Below, piece after piece: positions 19,926 through 32,202 of a DNA stretch of 64,000 bases. Each line of letters starts with the position of its first letter. Within the stretch, counting starts at the first letter, position 1. The notes beneath the pieces are model-generated. The model saw only the letters and a list, made by a program, of their open reading frames with translations. It made no database searches and was not told the DNA's origin. Made by a program: the position numbers and the translations under genes. Source of the DNA: Musa acuminata AAA Group (lineage: Eukaryota > Streptophyta > Magnoliopsida > Zingiberales > Musaceae); assembly GCF_036884655.1 (NCBI RefSeq), contig NC_088340.1, positions 26,585,001 through 26,649,000 of the forward strand. Direction: 5' to 3'.

Positions 19926-22900
19926 ACTCTGATACCATAAAAAGATATCACATCCCAATTTTATTTTTTTAGGATCACATCTTTCCACACATTCGGAGAT
20001 AAGTAGATCAACATCACTTTATTCATCATTTATAAATAATTATTATAATTTATTTATTCATCAAATCATAAGTAGAAAAGTAAGCATAGTGATGTTAATT
20101 CGAAGAATCATCCAAGTAGCTCTACCTAGTTGTAGAGGAAGGTCCGCTCTCCATTGGAATCCAATTTAGTGCTAGCGATAGACTACTCTGAAAATAAAAA
20201 ATAAATAAAATTCAGTAACACTGAGTAGGAACCACAAAAGTCAATTCAAAATGAATATATGATAAAAAATCAATCATCCCATTGGCATATATCAAATACC
20301 CGAAGAAGCACTCCCCCAACAGCGGATGAAGAGACTTTATCCTACGAGATGAGTTTGTGTTCTTCTAACAGCAGATGGAGGCAAACTCATATCGCACTCC
20401 TGGTGGAGTGGTATCCCTCACTTGCCAAAGTGGGGACACATTCCTCCCAATAGTGGATGGAGGAACCATCTAACCGCCACGTTTGACGGCCCGCTAATCC
20501 TCGAAGGGAATCTCCCTACCTACCCTCAGTAGGAAAATTACATAATCTCACACTAGTTATGTCTATATCGGGATGAAATAACACATTTAAAATATCTTTT
20601 TCAAACATTATCAATATCAAATAATACCACTTAGCCTTCAATTGACTTGAACCATAATTCAATCAATCCAATTGAACTCGATTTAGTAGAACTTATCTAA
20701 ACCAATCTCTAATCCTCATTTAACTGGTCTAGAACTATCCTATATTAGTATAATTTAGACTAGATTGAGTTCAATTTAGGTTAAACTGACTTGAATAAGT
20801 CAAACCAATTCAGAATCATCTTGAATTGATTTAGACTAATCAAGTCTGATTTGGTTCAATCAACATTTGGGCTCAAATCCAACAATTACACAATATTAGA
20901 TTAGGCTAGGCCGACCCATATACTGGTCATGTGTATTGTACTTAATTGTGCATGCACCACAATAAACTGGGCCAACCTTGGCCCATGGACTAGTCATATG
21001 CATCACACATGACTGCCCATGTTGGGCTGGGCTGAGTTAGCTTTGTTGAATCTCAGATTTTGATGATGAAACCAATTGATAGTGTTTATGATTTGATCTA
21101 CATTTTGAGTGATGTAGGAAGCTCCGATCAGGGAGAGACAATTAAAGCAGGAAGAATCATATTGGTCGGAGAGAAACATGTCAGAAGATTGGACGTCGAG
21201 TCGGAGGATTGGTCGACGTATTGATAGAAGGCTTCGAGCCTTGAGTTTGGGCATCAAGCAAAGAAGAGCGAAAATTGTGCCAAGGAAATCGGAGTTGCGG
21301 AGGTCAACTATCCGATTGGGCAATATGCTGTAAGAGAGGATAATGCATCGAAGAATCGGACGAAGCGTCGATGAACCAATGATATGCCGGGCAACATGAT
21401 TCAAGCTTTATAATAATTGTCTAGATCGAAGTAGGTTTTATTTGTGTAGGATTAACTACGATAGTGATCAAGACATAAAGCAAAATGAAGTCCCGAAGTC
21501 AAGAATGAGATTTCGTTGGGAGTTCGAGTGTTCGTCGGAAGTCCGGATGTTCATCAAAAGTTTTGCCGGAATTAATCGAGAAGTCCAGGAGCTTGCTGAA
21601 GAAGGTCGTCAGAACTTACCAAGAAGATCATCGTGAAGTCCAGGAGTTTGCCGGCAGTCCACTGGAACATTGCCAAGAGATCATCGAAAGTTCGTCGGAA
21701 GATCACCAGAAGCTTGCCGGAAGAAACCAAGACTAACCGGACTGGAATTACTTAGTATATGCCTTAGAATTCGTAGTTTGCACATAATTGGGATTGGAAT
21801 TGGGCCAACCCAATTAGGGGCTAGTTGGGCCCATGTATAGACTATATTAGGCCAAGTGAAAGACTCAAACAGTGACCCAACAAGTGGCATCATCGGTGGC
21901 ACAATCTCCGAGACTATGTTAGGAGGTGGTACCGCCCAGACACAGTCTCCCAGGTGGCGGTACCACTAGACTGGGTGGTGGTACCGCCCAGCATAGGCGA
22001 TGGTACCGCTAGGACCCAAGAAACCCGGGATGAGACCTTTTTAAGTTCTAAGTTTGAATCAACTTGAGGCATATATATACCCCTCTCATCCTTGGTTAAC
22101 ATACATAAGAATTGAGAGTAAAAAAGAAAGAAAATGCTGTTGTAATCTTGTGTGGACTCCTCTCAAACTCTAAGTGTTAGAGAAGCTTAAGAGAAGAGGT
22201 TGTGAGGGTTGTAAAGGTTGTCTTTTGAACCTGTCAAAAGGAGAATTGAGTTATAAGGGTATCTGATCTTCGTCCATTGAAGGAAGATCGTTAGTGAATG
22301 TCGGTGGCCTCGACAGAAGAGGAATCGATGGAGTGGATGTAGGTCATGACAACCGAACCACTATAAAGCTCGGTTTGCATTTTGTTTTGAGCAATTTACC
22401 TTTACTACAAACTGCTTTACGTTCTAACTGCTTTCACTACATTCCCATACTCTTTCAAGTAAATATCTTTGCGAAATGGTTTTTATTGGAATCGGAATTT
22501 TATCGTATGAAGATTTTCAAACCAAAGTAATTTTTTCGCTACACTAATTCACCCCCCCTCCCCCACCCCCCCTAGTGTCGACTCATTCCTAACAAGCTTA
22601 CGAGCTAGGGCTCGACTCACGGGTTGGGCTTGGTCTACGGGTTGGGCCTAGTCTGTTGACTGGACCTAACTACTGAGCTGTGGCCTGATTTATAAGTTGG
22701 GCCTAATTTGCGGACTATTCTAACCTCATGCCTATCTAATTTCATCAATATCCAATTATGATAATATACATTCACTAACAATTCAAATATAATAACAGAT
22801 TAAAGAATAAGATTGAAAGATAAACTTCAATACAAGGAAATGACATCCTTAATTTAATAAGAATTAGAATTCAAACTTTCAATACATATGACATCAATAA

Positions 22901-23284
22901 TTTCAACATGATCTAATCATATTTTCAAGAAAGGTAGGGAAACCTACTTCTCCTTAGTAGGATAACTCCTCGTTCCTCTTGTTGTTGGATTCGGCTAGGT
23001 GAGAAACGAAAGAAAGAAATCTCTCCCTTTAAATAGGAGGAAGTGAGCCTCCATTAAAAGAAATTTTTTTAATTTTTATATTTATTTAATATAAATTATT
23101 TTTATTTAATATACTAACAAATATGATATCATCCTATTTGGAATGCTGAATAGTCATTTCCTAATTTACAATGGCAAACAAGATAATAAGATTAATATTT
23201 TCTAAATTATAATAGAAATTAAGAAAATAAAAATTGATTCTTAAATTAAATATTTGATTTGATTAGATTCTTAAAGCTAACAGG
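19926..23284 (-). mobile_element. GYP-4: minus-strand gypsy-like PBS plus 5' LTR
   Basis: 'actctgatacca' at 19926-19937 is a reverse-complement initiator-Met primer site. The following sequence reads on the minus strand as an LTR ending '...gggatgtgatatc'. It continues to about 21043, is interrupted by s3, and resumes 22600-23282, with a promoter-like 'ctatttaaaggg' on the minus strand near 23026-23037. It may start TGTTAGC at 23282. The internal region and other LTR are absent to the left. Assignment rests on the primer site and LTR shape, not on coding sequence. Confidence 0.5.
21044..22594 (+). mobile_element. Solo LTR s3 (Sirevirus)
   Basis: 1551 bp, TGTTGAATCTCAG ... CATTCCTAACA, with target duplications agctt at 21039-21043 and 22595-22599. 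It includes a TATATATA box (22072-22079), H1 with stem GATCTTC/GAAGATC (22265-22289) and the terminal C-rich segment. A complete LTR without internal sequence. Confidence 0.93.
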
Positions 23285-23913
23285 TGTTAGGATCGAGTCA
23301 GTACTAAGAGGGGGGTGAATTAGTACAACAGATAAAAACGATGTCGGTTTTGAAAAAACTTTTGTACGTTCGATGAAAATCGATATCAGAAAGATATTAA
23401 CTTGAAACACGTTCATAAGCATAGTGTAAGTAAGAATTTAGTTTGCAATTAAGGTAAATGGCAAGAAATAAATGAAAACTAGATTTTTATAGTGGTTCGA
23501 TCATCATGACCTACATCCACTCCCGATTCCTCTTCCATTAAGGCCATTGGCTTCCACTACCGATCTTCCTTCAATGGGCGAAGATCATCTACCCTTTTAC
23601 ACTCTCTCCTTTTCATGGGTTTAGGAGACAACCCTTACAAGCCTCTCTTTCTTAGACCTCACTTCTCCCATTAGACAAATTTCTATATACTAGGAAGAAG
23701 TGATCCTAAATCCTAATAGAGTTTCCTAATTTTTTTCTCAAGTATTTTTTCCCCTTTTTCAACTCAATTTCATGCTTAATTATTGCTACTATGTAGGAAT
23801 AGGAGGGGTATATAGACCCCAAATGGCTTCAAAATTGGAGCCAAAAAAGGCTTCATCCCGGGTTTCCGGGCCCTAGCGGTACCACCGCTTGCAGCACTAA
23901 CACTGGGTGGTAA
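23285..23913 (-). repeat. SIRE-D 3' LTR, segment 1 of 3
   Basis: TGTTAGGATCGAGTCAG to 'cactgggtggtaa', containing H1 (GATCTTC 23562-23568, GAAGATC 23580-23586) and a TATA-like 'tatata' on the minus strand near 23809-23814. It is broken inside the GGTACC motif cluster by GYP-3. Confidence 0.85.
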
Positions 23914-25941
23914 TGTACCCCTCAAAAATATTGATAATATTTAAAATTTTCATCACAAATAAATCCAATATCCAAACTAACATTTGAGGATACTAAAAAC
24001 ATTCAAACATCTAATAATCCATAAAACCTGTGCAGTTTATAACTATACAACACATCACTCGATGATTTATAAAATCTGATCCCAACTCACCAAATTAATA
24101 ACCACAATATAAATTCACAAGTGTGGGAGTCTATACAATCACAAAACCAACGTTTACCATAAGTTCATATCATTACATGAATTAAACTTAACATTCCAGA
24201 ATCCTAAACATTAGAGGTTCTTTAAACTTATATAAAATCCACAAGCTTAGATTCACCATCAATATTTCATTAGATGCAGAGTGTGCTTATACAATAAAAA
24301 AAAATATACTAATAAAGATCTGCCCAAAATCTTCTAGCTTTCCACTACCTCAGCCCAATTTTAACATTTAAGCAAGCGACAAGCTATCTTGAAAAATTTA
24401 TATAGCAACGGAGTGAGCATATAAAGCTCAGCAAGTGACTAACATATCCATGGCAAAAGAGGATAATTTCCAAACAAATAAGGTTTCAAAATACAAGGCA
24501 GAATATAAAGAATTCATAGGCGTAATCTCACTAGGTGTAGAATCACAAATGTCATTTCAATCAAACATATTTGGTTCATAACCGATGGAGTATAGAGTAA
24601 TTGGAGCATATTAATAACCAATGAAATGTTTTGGAGCTTATCAATGACGTATGAAAGGTTTCTGAGCATATCAATAGCAAATAGGACATTCTAGAATATA
24701 TCAATAGCATATAAAATATTTCAAAGCGTATCAATGGTGTACGAACATGCGAGCTGTTCTAGAGGCACATTGAACAAACTTTAGATTTCTATTTCCAAAC
24801 GAATGAAAACAGAATATGCGAAATCGACCAAAGCTTGATTTTTGACACAGTTCGAGAGGCACATTGAATAAATACTTTAGATTATCAATTATGCTCCAAT
24901 ACCCTCAAGAAAGCTATTATCGAAATATATATCAATCTATTTTCTGATAAAATAAGTTTCGTATGAATCAAGGTTTCCAACAAGGAGTTACCATCGATTT
25001 AGTAACGAAAGGTCAAAAATAAAATCACTATTTTACAGAATTCATAGGGTCGATTTCAATAGATAATAGGTTAGGCTTTTGAATTCCAAATTTTTCAATC
25101 TATATATCAAAAGTAAGATCTACAAGTCTAGTTCAAATAAAATTTGTTTGGTACAAATCAGAATTTCCAACAGGGACTTATAGGCATTTTAGTATCAAAA
25201 GATCAGAAATTTCGATCCTTATTTTGCAGTATCCATAGGCTCATTTGAAACAAAAGTTTGGGTAAGTATTCAGTGTCCATAATTTTCAATATCAGTGTCA
25301 AAAGAAAGGTATAAGAGTTTAATTTCAAATGAATAAGATTTTTCCTAAATCCACATTTGGTACTAAAAATTATGGCTGAAACAATCTATAGGGGTCAGTT
25401 TACCGAAAAATTTTAAATCCATGGTTTTGTGTTTAACAAGAGAAATATCAGGTTCTAAGCAGAAATCTTTCAGATTATTCAGAATTAATATGAGAATAGA
25501 GACTAATATTTCTATAGGATAGGATTAGAATACTTGCCTTTGAGAATTATGACCCCAAATGGAAAGATTTGAGCAAGAAAAACCCCAAAGCCCCAAATTT
25601 CTCTTCTTCTTCTTCCCCTTTTTTTTTCTTCTTCTTGCTCTCTTCCTCTGTTCTTCCATGTAGCTACCTTCTCTGGTTCCTTCAGAACGAAGGCAAAGAG
25701 GCTTAAGCGGTAGGATTTGTAATTTTATATATTTTATAATTTAGTCCTTGTATTATTATATTTACGATTAGGTCCTCAAGATTTACATATAGGTCCTCAG
25801 ATTTTTTTTTTCTTTGAACAGATCCCCAAATCTTATGAATAAGTTCTCAGATTTATACTTTGGCTCTTTTATCAAATTTAAAATGAATTCTTACATTACA
25901 CTAGAAATGTATACAAAAATTTAGAAATGAGGGATGTTACA
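23914..25941 (-). repeat. GYP-3 3' LTR
   Basis: Runs from TGTACCCCTC to GGGATGTTACA (2028 bp). It matches 29998-32202 plus 52076-52177 at both ends, but a central block (about 24574-24943) is unlike the other LTR. Confidence 0.8.
24571..24750. repeat. 30-bp tandem repeat in the GYP-3 3' LTR
   Basis: Five consecutive 30-bp units start at 24601, 24631, 24661, 24691 and 24721, sharing 'gagcatatcaatagc' in variant form. A possible sixth, weaker unit starts at 24571. The array is absent from the 5' LTR. Confidence 0.82.
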
Positions 25942-25955
25942 CTCTCCCCCCTTAA
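25942..25955 (-). promoter_or_regulatory. GYP-3 polypurine tract
   Basis: Minus strand 'taaggggggagag' adjoins the LTR start TGTAACATCCC. Confidence 0.75.
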
Positions 25956-25984
25956 AAGAAAATTTTAATCCTCTAAATTTATCA

Positions 25985-26613
25985 TGCCTCTATCGATGAA
26001 AAGATGAGGATAAACCTTTTTCATTTCCTCCTCTAGCTCCCAGGTTGTTTCCTCTCTAGAATGATGTCTCTAAATTACTTTAACCAGAGGGATAACCTGA
26101 TTCCTCATAATCTTTTCCTTCTTATCAACAATTTGAGTGGGCTCTTCCACATAAGATAAATCTTTATCGATCTTCATCAGCTCATACGTAATGATATGAG
26201 AAGGATCAGGTATATACTTTTTAATCATCGAAACATGAAATATATTATGGATATGGCATAACAATGGTGGCAAGACAATCCTGTAAGCGACAGAACCCAA
26301 CCCTCTCAAGGACCTCAAAAGGTCCAATAAATCTTGGGCTTAACTTTCCTTTCTTTCCAAACCTTATAATGCCTTTAGAGGGGGAGACCTTTAAGAACAC
26401 AAAATCTCTGATTTCAAACTCAATATCTTGTCTTCTATTATCATCATAACTCTTTTGACGACTCTGAGCAGTTTTCAACCTTTCCCTTATAACTTGAATT
26501 TTCTTAGTAGTTTCTTGTACTTTGTTTGGTGCTAACAACTTTCTGTCACCAACTTCCTCCCAATATATAGGTGTTATACACTTTCGCCTATATAGAGCTT
26601 CATAAGGAGCCAT
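25985..26613 (-). pseudogene. GYP-3 integrase C-terminus with chromodomain-like end
   Basis: Minus strand reads MAPYEALYRRKCITPIYWEE, then FLKVSPSKGIIRFGKKGKLS and RFIGPFEVLERVG, the usual GPY/F module of gypsy integrases. After a frameshift comes LPPLLCHIHNIFHVSMIKKY, and finally VKVIWRHHSREETTWELEEE near 26000-26075. That tail is chromodomain-like and in live elements helps direct integration to heterochromatin. Confidence 0.85.
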
Positions 26614-27309
26614 CTAAATACTTGAATGATAACTATTATTATAAGTGAACTCAATAAGTGAAATATCTTTATCTCATTCATCTTTCTAATCCATAACATA
26701 GGCTCTAAGCAAATCCTAAAGTTTTTGAATTGTTCTTTCTGACTGACCATTAGTCTGAGGATGATATGTAGTGCTAAACTTGACTTTAGTGCCCATAAAT
26801 TCCTATAATCTTCTCCAGAATCTAGAGAGAAATCTAGAGTCTCTATCAGAGATGATCTCCTTTGGAATACCATAAAGTCATACTATTTCATTGACATATA
26901 AATCTGCAAGTCTGTCAAGCGAATAAGCCATATTAATCGGTAGGAAATGTGCATTTTTTGTTAACCTATGAATGATAACCCAAATAACATCATGCTTTCG
27001 AGAGGTTCTGGGTAGTCCTGAAACAAAATCCATGGCAACACATTCCCATTTCCATTCAGAAATATCTAAAGGTTGCAACAACCCTCAAGGTCTTTGGTGT
27101 TCTCCTTTGATTTGTTGATAAGTCAAATATTTTGAAACATACATTGCAATTTTCTTCTTCATGCCTTCCCACCAATAATGACTTTGGAGATCTCTATACA
27201 TCTTAGTGCTCCCAAGATGCATGGTGTACTTTGAAGTATGACTTTCCTTTAGGATTTGGTTCTTGATATCTGGTTCATTTGGTACACATACTCTATCCCC
27301 AAATCTCAA
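26574..27309 (-). pseudogene. GYP-3 integrase zinc finger and catalytic core
   Basis: Zinc-binding region H-TSKYTMH-LGSTKMYRDL ... YVSKYLTYQQIKGEH; the CxxC appears as Y-x-x-Y, so it is disabled. The core has its first Asp in VAMDFVSGLPRTSRKHD, the second in EIISDRDSRFLSRFW, and Glu in HPQTNGQSERTIQ. Stops at 26874-26882, near 26819 and near 26715 break the frame. Confidence 0.82.
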
Positions 27310-27559
27310 TAGGCCATCCTTTGAAACTTAAAATTTTGGCTTCAATTTCCTTTCTATTTTATTCCTCAAGTAGATTAAACGTGGATCTCATAATTGTCCT
27401 TTCTTAATTTGTTGAGTAAGATCAGATTGCACTTGAATGGAGGCCATCAATATCATTGAGTCTTGCTCTTTTCTCATAGCATTCAAATCAATTTTTTTTC
27501 TAATAACTTCCATTGCTTCACGACCAGACTAGCCATAAAATTTATAGATTTTCTACTAA

Positions 27560-27930
27560 GTACATCAGCTACAACATTGGCTTTACCCAGGTGATAACGG
27601 ATGGTACAATCATAATCCTTTAGAAGTTCTATCTATCTTCGCTGCCTCATGTTTAACTCTTTCTGAATGAAAATATATTTTAAACTCTTGTGATCAGTAA
27701 AGATTTCAAATTGCCGCCCATACAAATAATGTCTCCAAATCTTTAGAGCAAAAATAATTGCTGCCAATTCCAAATCATGAGTTGGATAATTCAGTTCATA
27801 ATCTTTTAGTTGTCTCGAAGCATAAGCAATCACTCTCCCTTCCTACATCAAAACACAGCCAAGGCCTTTTCTTGAAGCATCAGTATAAACTACAAATCCC
27901 TCACTAACACTTGGAATAGTGAGAATAGGG
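27560..27930 (-). pseudogene. GYP-3 RNase H
   Basis: FVVYTDASRKGLGCVLM near 27840-27895 (first Asp present), a stop, then [20 protein letters not shown] with [16 protein letters not shown] and [12 protein letters not shown]. All three typical RNase H landmarks are seen. The frame is broken before and after. Confidence 0.82.
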
Positions 27931-28079
27931 GCACTAGTCAATCTTCTTTTTAACTCTTGAAAACTTTGCTCAAAATCATCATCCCATACAAATTTCACAT
28001 TCTTTTTAGTGAGTTTAGTGAGAGGTTGAGCGATTCAAGAAAATCTCTCCATAAATCTCCTATAATATCCTGCCATGCC

Positions 28080-28840
28080 CAAGAAGCTTCTAACTTCTTT
28101 TACATTTGTTGGTACTTCCCATTTAACTACAGCTTCTACTTTCCTTGGATCAACAGATATGGCCTTCCCTGAAATCACATGGCCTTCCCTGAAATCACAT
28201 GGCCTAAGAAAGCAACTTCATTCAACCAAAATTCACATTTGCTGAACTTTGCATACAACTTCTTTTCCCTTAATATGGATAATACATTTCTCAAGTGTTC
28301 CTCATGCTCCTGATTACTCCTTGAATACACTAATATGTCATCAATGAATACAATTACACAGTCATCTAAGAGTGGTTGAAATATCCTATTTATTAGTTTC
28401 ATAAAAGCTGCAAGGGCATTAGTCAAATCAAAAGGCATCACTAAGAATTCATAGTGATCATATCGAGTTCTAAAAGCTGTTTTTGGAATATCCTCCTCCT
28501 TGATCTTCAACTGATAGTAACCTGACCTCAGGTCAATCTTAGAGAATATTTGTGCACCCTGCAGTTGATCAAACAAATCATCAATTCTGGGTATGGGATA
28601 CTTGTTTTTGATGGTCACCTGATTCAACTGTCTATAATCAATACAAAGCCTCAATGTTCCATCCTTCTTCTTCATTAATAGTACCGAAGCACTCTATGGT
28701 GAAACGTTGGGTCATATGAAACCCTTATCTAATAATTCTTGTAGTTGCTTTTCAAATTCCACTTACTCAAATGATGTCATTCTGTAAAGAGGCTTAGATA
28801 TTGGGATTATCCCAAAGACCAAATCAAAAGCAAAATCACG
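28080..28840 (-). pseudogene. GYP-3 reverse transcriptase
   Basis: The minus-strand segment 28175-28675 is open: [40 protein letters not shown], then the catalytic motif [12 protein letters not shown] with both Asp intact, and [12 protein letters not shown] 20-bp tandem duplication at 28161-28200 shifts the frame right after this. The upstream end has stops near 28690-28700. Confidence 0.87.
28161..28200. repeat. Exact 20-bp tandem duplication in GYP-3 RT
   Basis: 'ggccttccctgaaatcacat' occurs twice head to tail (28161-28180, 28181-28200). Twenty bases cause a frameshift, so this is a disabling mutation of this copy. Confidence 0.93.
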
Positions 28841-28879
28841 TTTGGAGGTAATCCAAGCAAGTTATCCTGGGATACATTA

Positions 28880-29980
28880 GGCAAGGAGATAAATCATGTC
28901 CAATACTCTCAAAATAAGAGATGGGCTGATCTAATATGTAAAAAGTGATCATTTGTTATATAACAATCCATACTGGTATGATAAAAAGATAGTCAATCCA
29001 TACCAAGTATAATATCAAAACTCAAAATCTCTAGGAGAACTAAATAAACAAAAAGTTTAAGTTCTCCAATAAAAATCAGACAAAAGGACCAGATTCAAGT
29101 TTATTATCAAAGAATCTCCAATGATCGTATTTACATATAGCACATAATGTAGTGGTCTAGGTTGAATACCCAAGTGATAAGCAAAATATTACGAATCAAA
29201 TCGTAGATGGGACCCATGGTCAAACAAATATTTATATTCTTTTATAAACATGCATAATACCTTCGACCACTAATTCAGAAGTTTTAGAATCATATTCAAT
29301 GATAGCATATACTCTGACATGGGCTGATAGTTTTAGAATCATAATTCAGAAGGCAGTGACTCTTTCTTCTTGTTCAAAGGGCAGTCTTTTATTTTATGAT
29401 CCAACTTTCCACAAGTAAAATAGACTCTAGTCACCCACAAACATAAATTTATTTCATAATTTAACTCGTATCTTACACAGGATTAAGTCTTTTGTGGTGG
29501 CTTTCATTTTTAAATCCAGATGTCTTAACCCTTTCGTTATCACTTTCTGATTCATTTGCAATCATATTTTTATTGGTAAACTTATCCTAGCTATTCTTGT
29601 TCTTGATCTCCAGAAATTATTTTCATTGTCCCCATTAATATAAGCCTCTACTTCCAATATAAGATGGCAAACGAAATCTTTTGATCATCAGAACAATTTT
29701 GTACATTAAATATTTTATCCGTTTGCATCATCCATTTTTCTACCACCAATGAAATTAGGTTCACCATGCTTTCATTGTGCTACTCTAATTTAGTATCTTG
29801 GATCAGCCCTTTCATCCCCATTAATTAATTAGAAACAAATGAAATAGGAGGACCAAATGTCCTCATCATCCTAGATTCCTAAAATGCATCAAAGAAAATT
29901 TTCACCAATCACTATAGTTCACTAGACCTCAATATATTTTGCATATTAACATATCAAATACTTTAGTGATCCTCAAATCA
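28880..29980 (-). pseudogene. GYP-3 gag and protease remnants
   Basis: Mostly degraded. Near 28945-29030 the minus strand gives a protease tail like 'FDIILGMDWLSFYHT'. Near 29350-29412 it gives a zinc knuckle FTCGKLDHKIKDCPL, with the first cysteine of the CCHC lost. The rest has no clear frame, and gag is much shorter than usual, so internal deletion is likely. Confidence 0.6.
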
Positions 29981-29981
29981 T

Positions 29982-29993
29982 GCTCTGACACCA
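29982..29993 (-). promoter_or_regulatory. GYP-3 primer-binding site
   Basis: Minus strand TGGTGTCAGAGC, one change from TGGTATCAGAGC, four bases from the 5' LTR. Confidence 0.8.
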
Positions 29994-29997
29994 CCTC

Positions 29998-32202
29998 TGT
30001 CATGCCCCTCAAAAATAACGATAATATTTAAAATTTTCATCACAATCAAATCCAGAATCCAAACTAACATTTGAGGATACTAAAAACATTCAAACATCTA
30101 ATAATCCAAAAAACCTATGCAGTTTATAACTATACAACACATCACTCAATGATTCATAAAATCCGATCCCAACTCACCAAATTAATAATCACAACATAAA
30201 TTCACAAGTGTGGGAGCCTATACAATCACAAAACCAACGTTTACCATAAGTTCATATCATTACATGAATTAAACTTAATATTCCAGAATCCTAAACATGA
30301 GAGGTTCTTTAAACTTATACAAAATCCACAAGCTTAGATTTACCGTTAACATTTCATTAAATGCATAGTGTGCTTATACAATAAAAACATATATACTAAT
30401 AAAGATCTGCCTAAAATCTTCTAGCTTTCCACTACCTCAGCCCAATTTTAACATTTAAGCAAGTGACAAGCTATCCTGAAAAATTTATATAGCAACGAAG
30501 TGAGCATATAAAGCTTAGCAAGTGACTAACATATCCATAGTAAAAGAGGATAATTTTTAAACAAATAAGGTTTCAAAATACAAGGCAGAATATAAAGAAT
30601 TCGTAGACATAATCTCACTAGGTGCAAAATCACAAATGTCATTTCAATCAAACATATTTGGATATCATATCAAACAGCTCTGGATATCATATCAAACATA
30701 CAGAAGGTGTAGTGGGACCATAGATAGAATGTGATTCATCCATTTCTGAATGACCACCAGACAGAAGTCTCCCACATCTGGGAGCTCCATCCACCCACGT
30801 CTAGGTGAAGTCAAAGGGGGTCGGTAGAGCATCGCGGGCTCTATGCATAACTCCCTTTACCATTTCCGGCAAAGGTTCACATTATCCCACAACACCAGAG
30901 TACAAAAGGGCAGTCTGAACAATAAATAGCACATATCAGAAGCACACGCGAAACAACCAAACGTACATATGCCTTTACGAGTCAATACGATGCAAGCAAT
31001 AATCTTTCACAAATGTATTCAGATTTGACAGGAAATGAAAGCAAGAGTACACATGGATTCCAAGCAATCATATATAGCTCAATTCAAATAAGAAGGTTAG
31101 ATGAATTCAATATTCAAAGGAATGAAACTGGAATAGGCACATATCGAAAGCAAATGCGAAACAATGGGATATACATGTGCCTATATGAGTCAATATGATA
31201 TAGCATAAACGTTACACAATATGTTTCAAGAATGTAAATAACTTATAGACAAGAGCAAACTAGAATTCAAATATTGAGTGAAGGAAACTGAATGAAATCT
31301 ATTTTCTGATTAAATAAGTATCGTATGAATCAAGGTTTCCAACGAGGAGTTACCATTGATTTAGTAACCAAAGGTCAAAAACAAAATCACTGTTTTGCAT
31401 AATTCATAGGGTTGGATTCAATAGATAACAGGATAGGCTTTTGAATTCTAAATTATTCAATCTATGTATCAAAAGAAAGATCTACAAGTCTAGTTTCAAT
31501 TGAAGTTAGTTTGGTACAAATCAGAATTTCCAACAGGGACTTATAGGCATTTTAGTATCGAAAGGTCAGAAATTACGATCCCTGTTTTGCAGCATCCATA
31601 GGCTCATTTAAAATAGAAGTTTGGGTAAGTATTCAGTGTCCACAATTTTCAATATAAGTGTCAAAAGAAAGGTATAAGAGTCTAATTTCAAATGAATAAG
31701 GTCCTATCTAAATCCACATTTGGTGCTAAAAATTATGGCTGAAACAATTTATAGGGGTTAGTTTACCGAAAAATTCCAAATCCATGGTTTTGTGTCTAAC
31801 AAGAGAAATATCAGGTTCTAAGCAGAAATCTTTTATATTATTTAGAATTAATATGAGAATAGAGACTAATATTTCTATAGGATGGGATTAGAACACTTGC
31901 CTTTGAGAATTATGACCCCAAATGAGAAGATTTGAGCAAGGAAAACCCCAAAGCCCCAAATTTCTCTTCTTCTTCTTCCCCTTTTTTTTCTTCTTCTTTC
32001 TCTCTTCCTCTATTCTTCCACACAGCTTCCTTCTTTGGTTCCTTCAGAATGAAGGCAGCGAGGCTTAAGCGGTGGGATTTGTAATTTTGTATATTTTGTA
32101 GTTTAGTCCTTGCATTATTAAATTTATAATTAGGTCCTCAGGGTTTACATATTGATCCTCAGATTTTTTTTTACTTTGAATAGATCCCCAAATCTTATGA
32201 AT
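29998..32202 (-). repeat. GYP-3 5' LTR, segment 1
   Basis: Starts TGTCATGCCCCTC and follows the 3' LTR closely up to about 30660. It then has a private block (30661-31300) with an internal repeat ('gcgaaacaa ... gagtcaata' near 30948 and 31158), and matches again to 'aatcttatgaat'. The last five bases, tgaat (32198-32202), are the SIRE-T target duplication. Confidence 0.8.

Noticed and set aside
19926..19937. tRNA gene fragment (Met)
   Set aside because: Only the 12-base primer-site complement is present, with no cloverleaf around it; this holds for all the TGGTATCAGAGC sites in the window.
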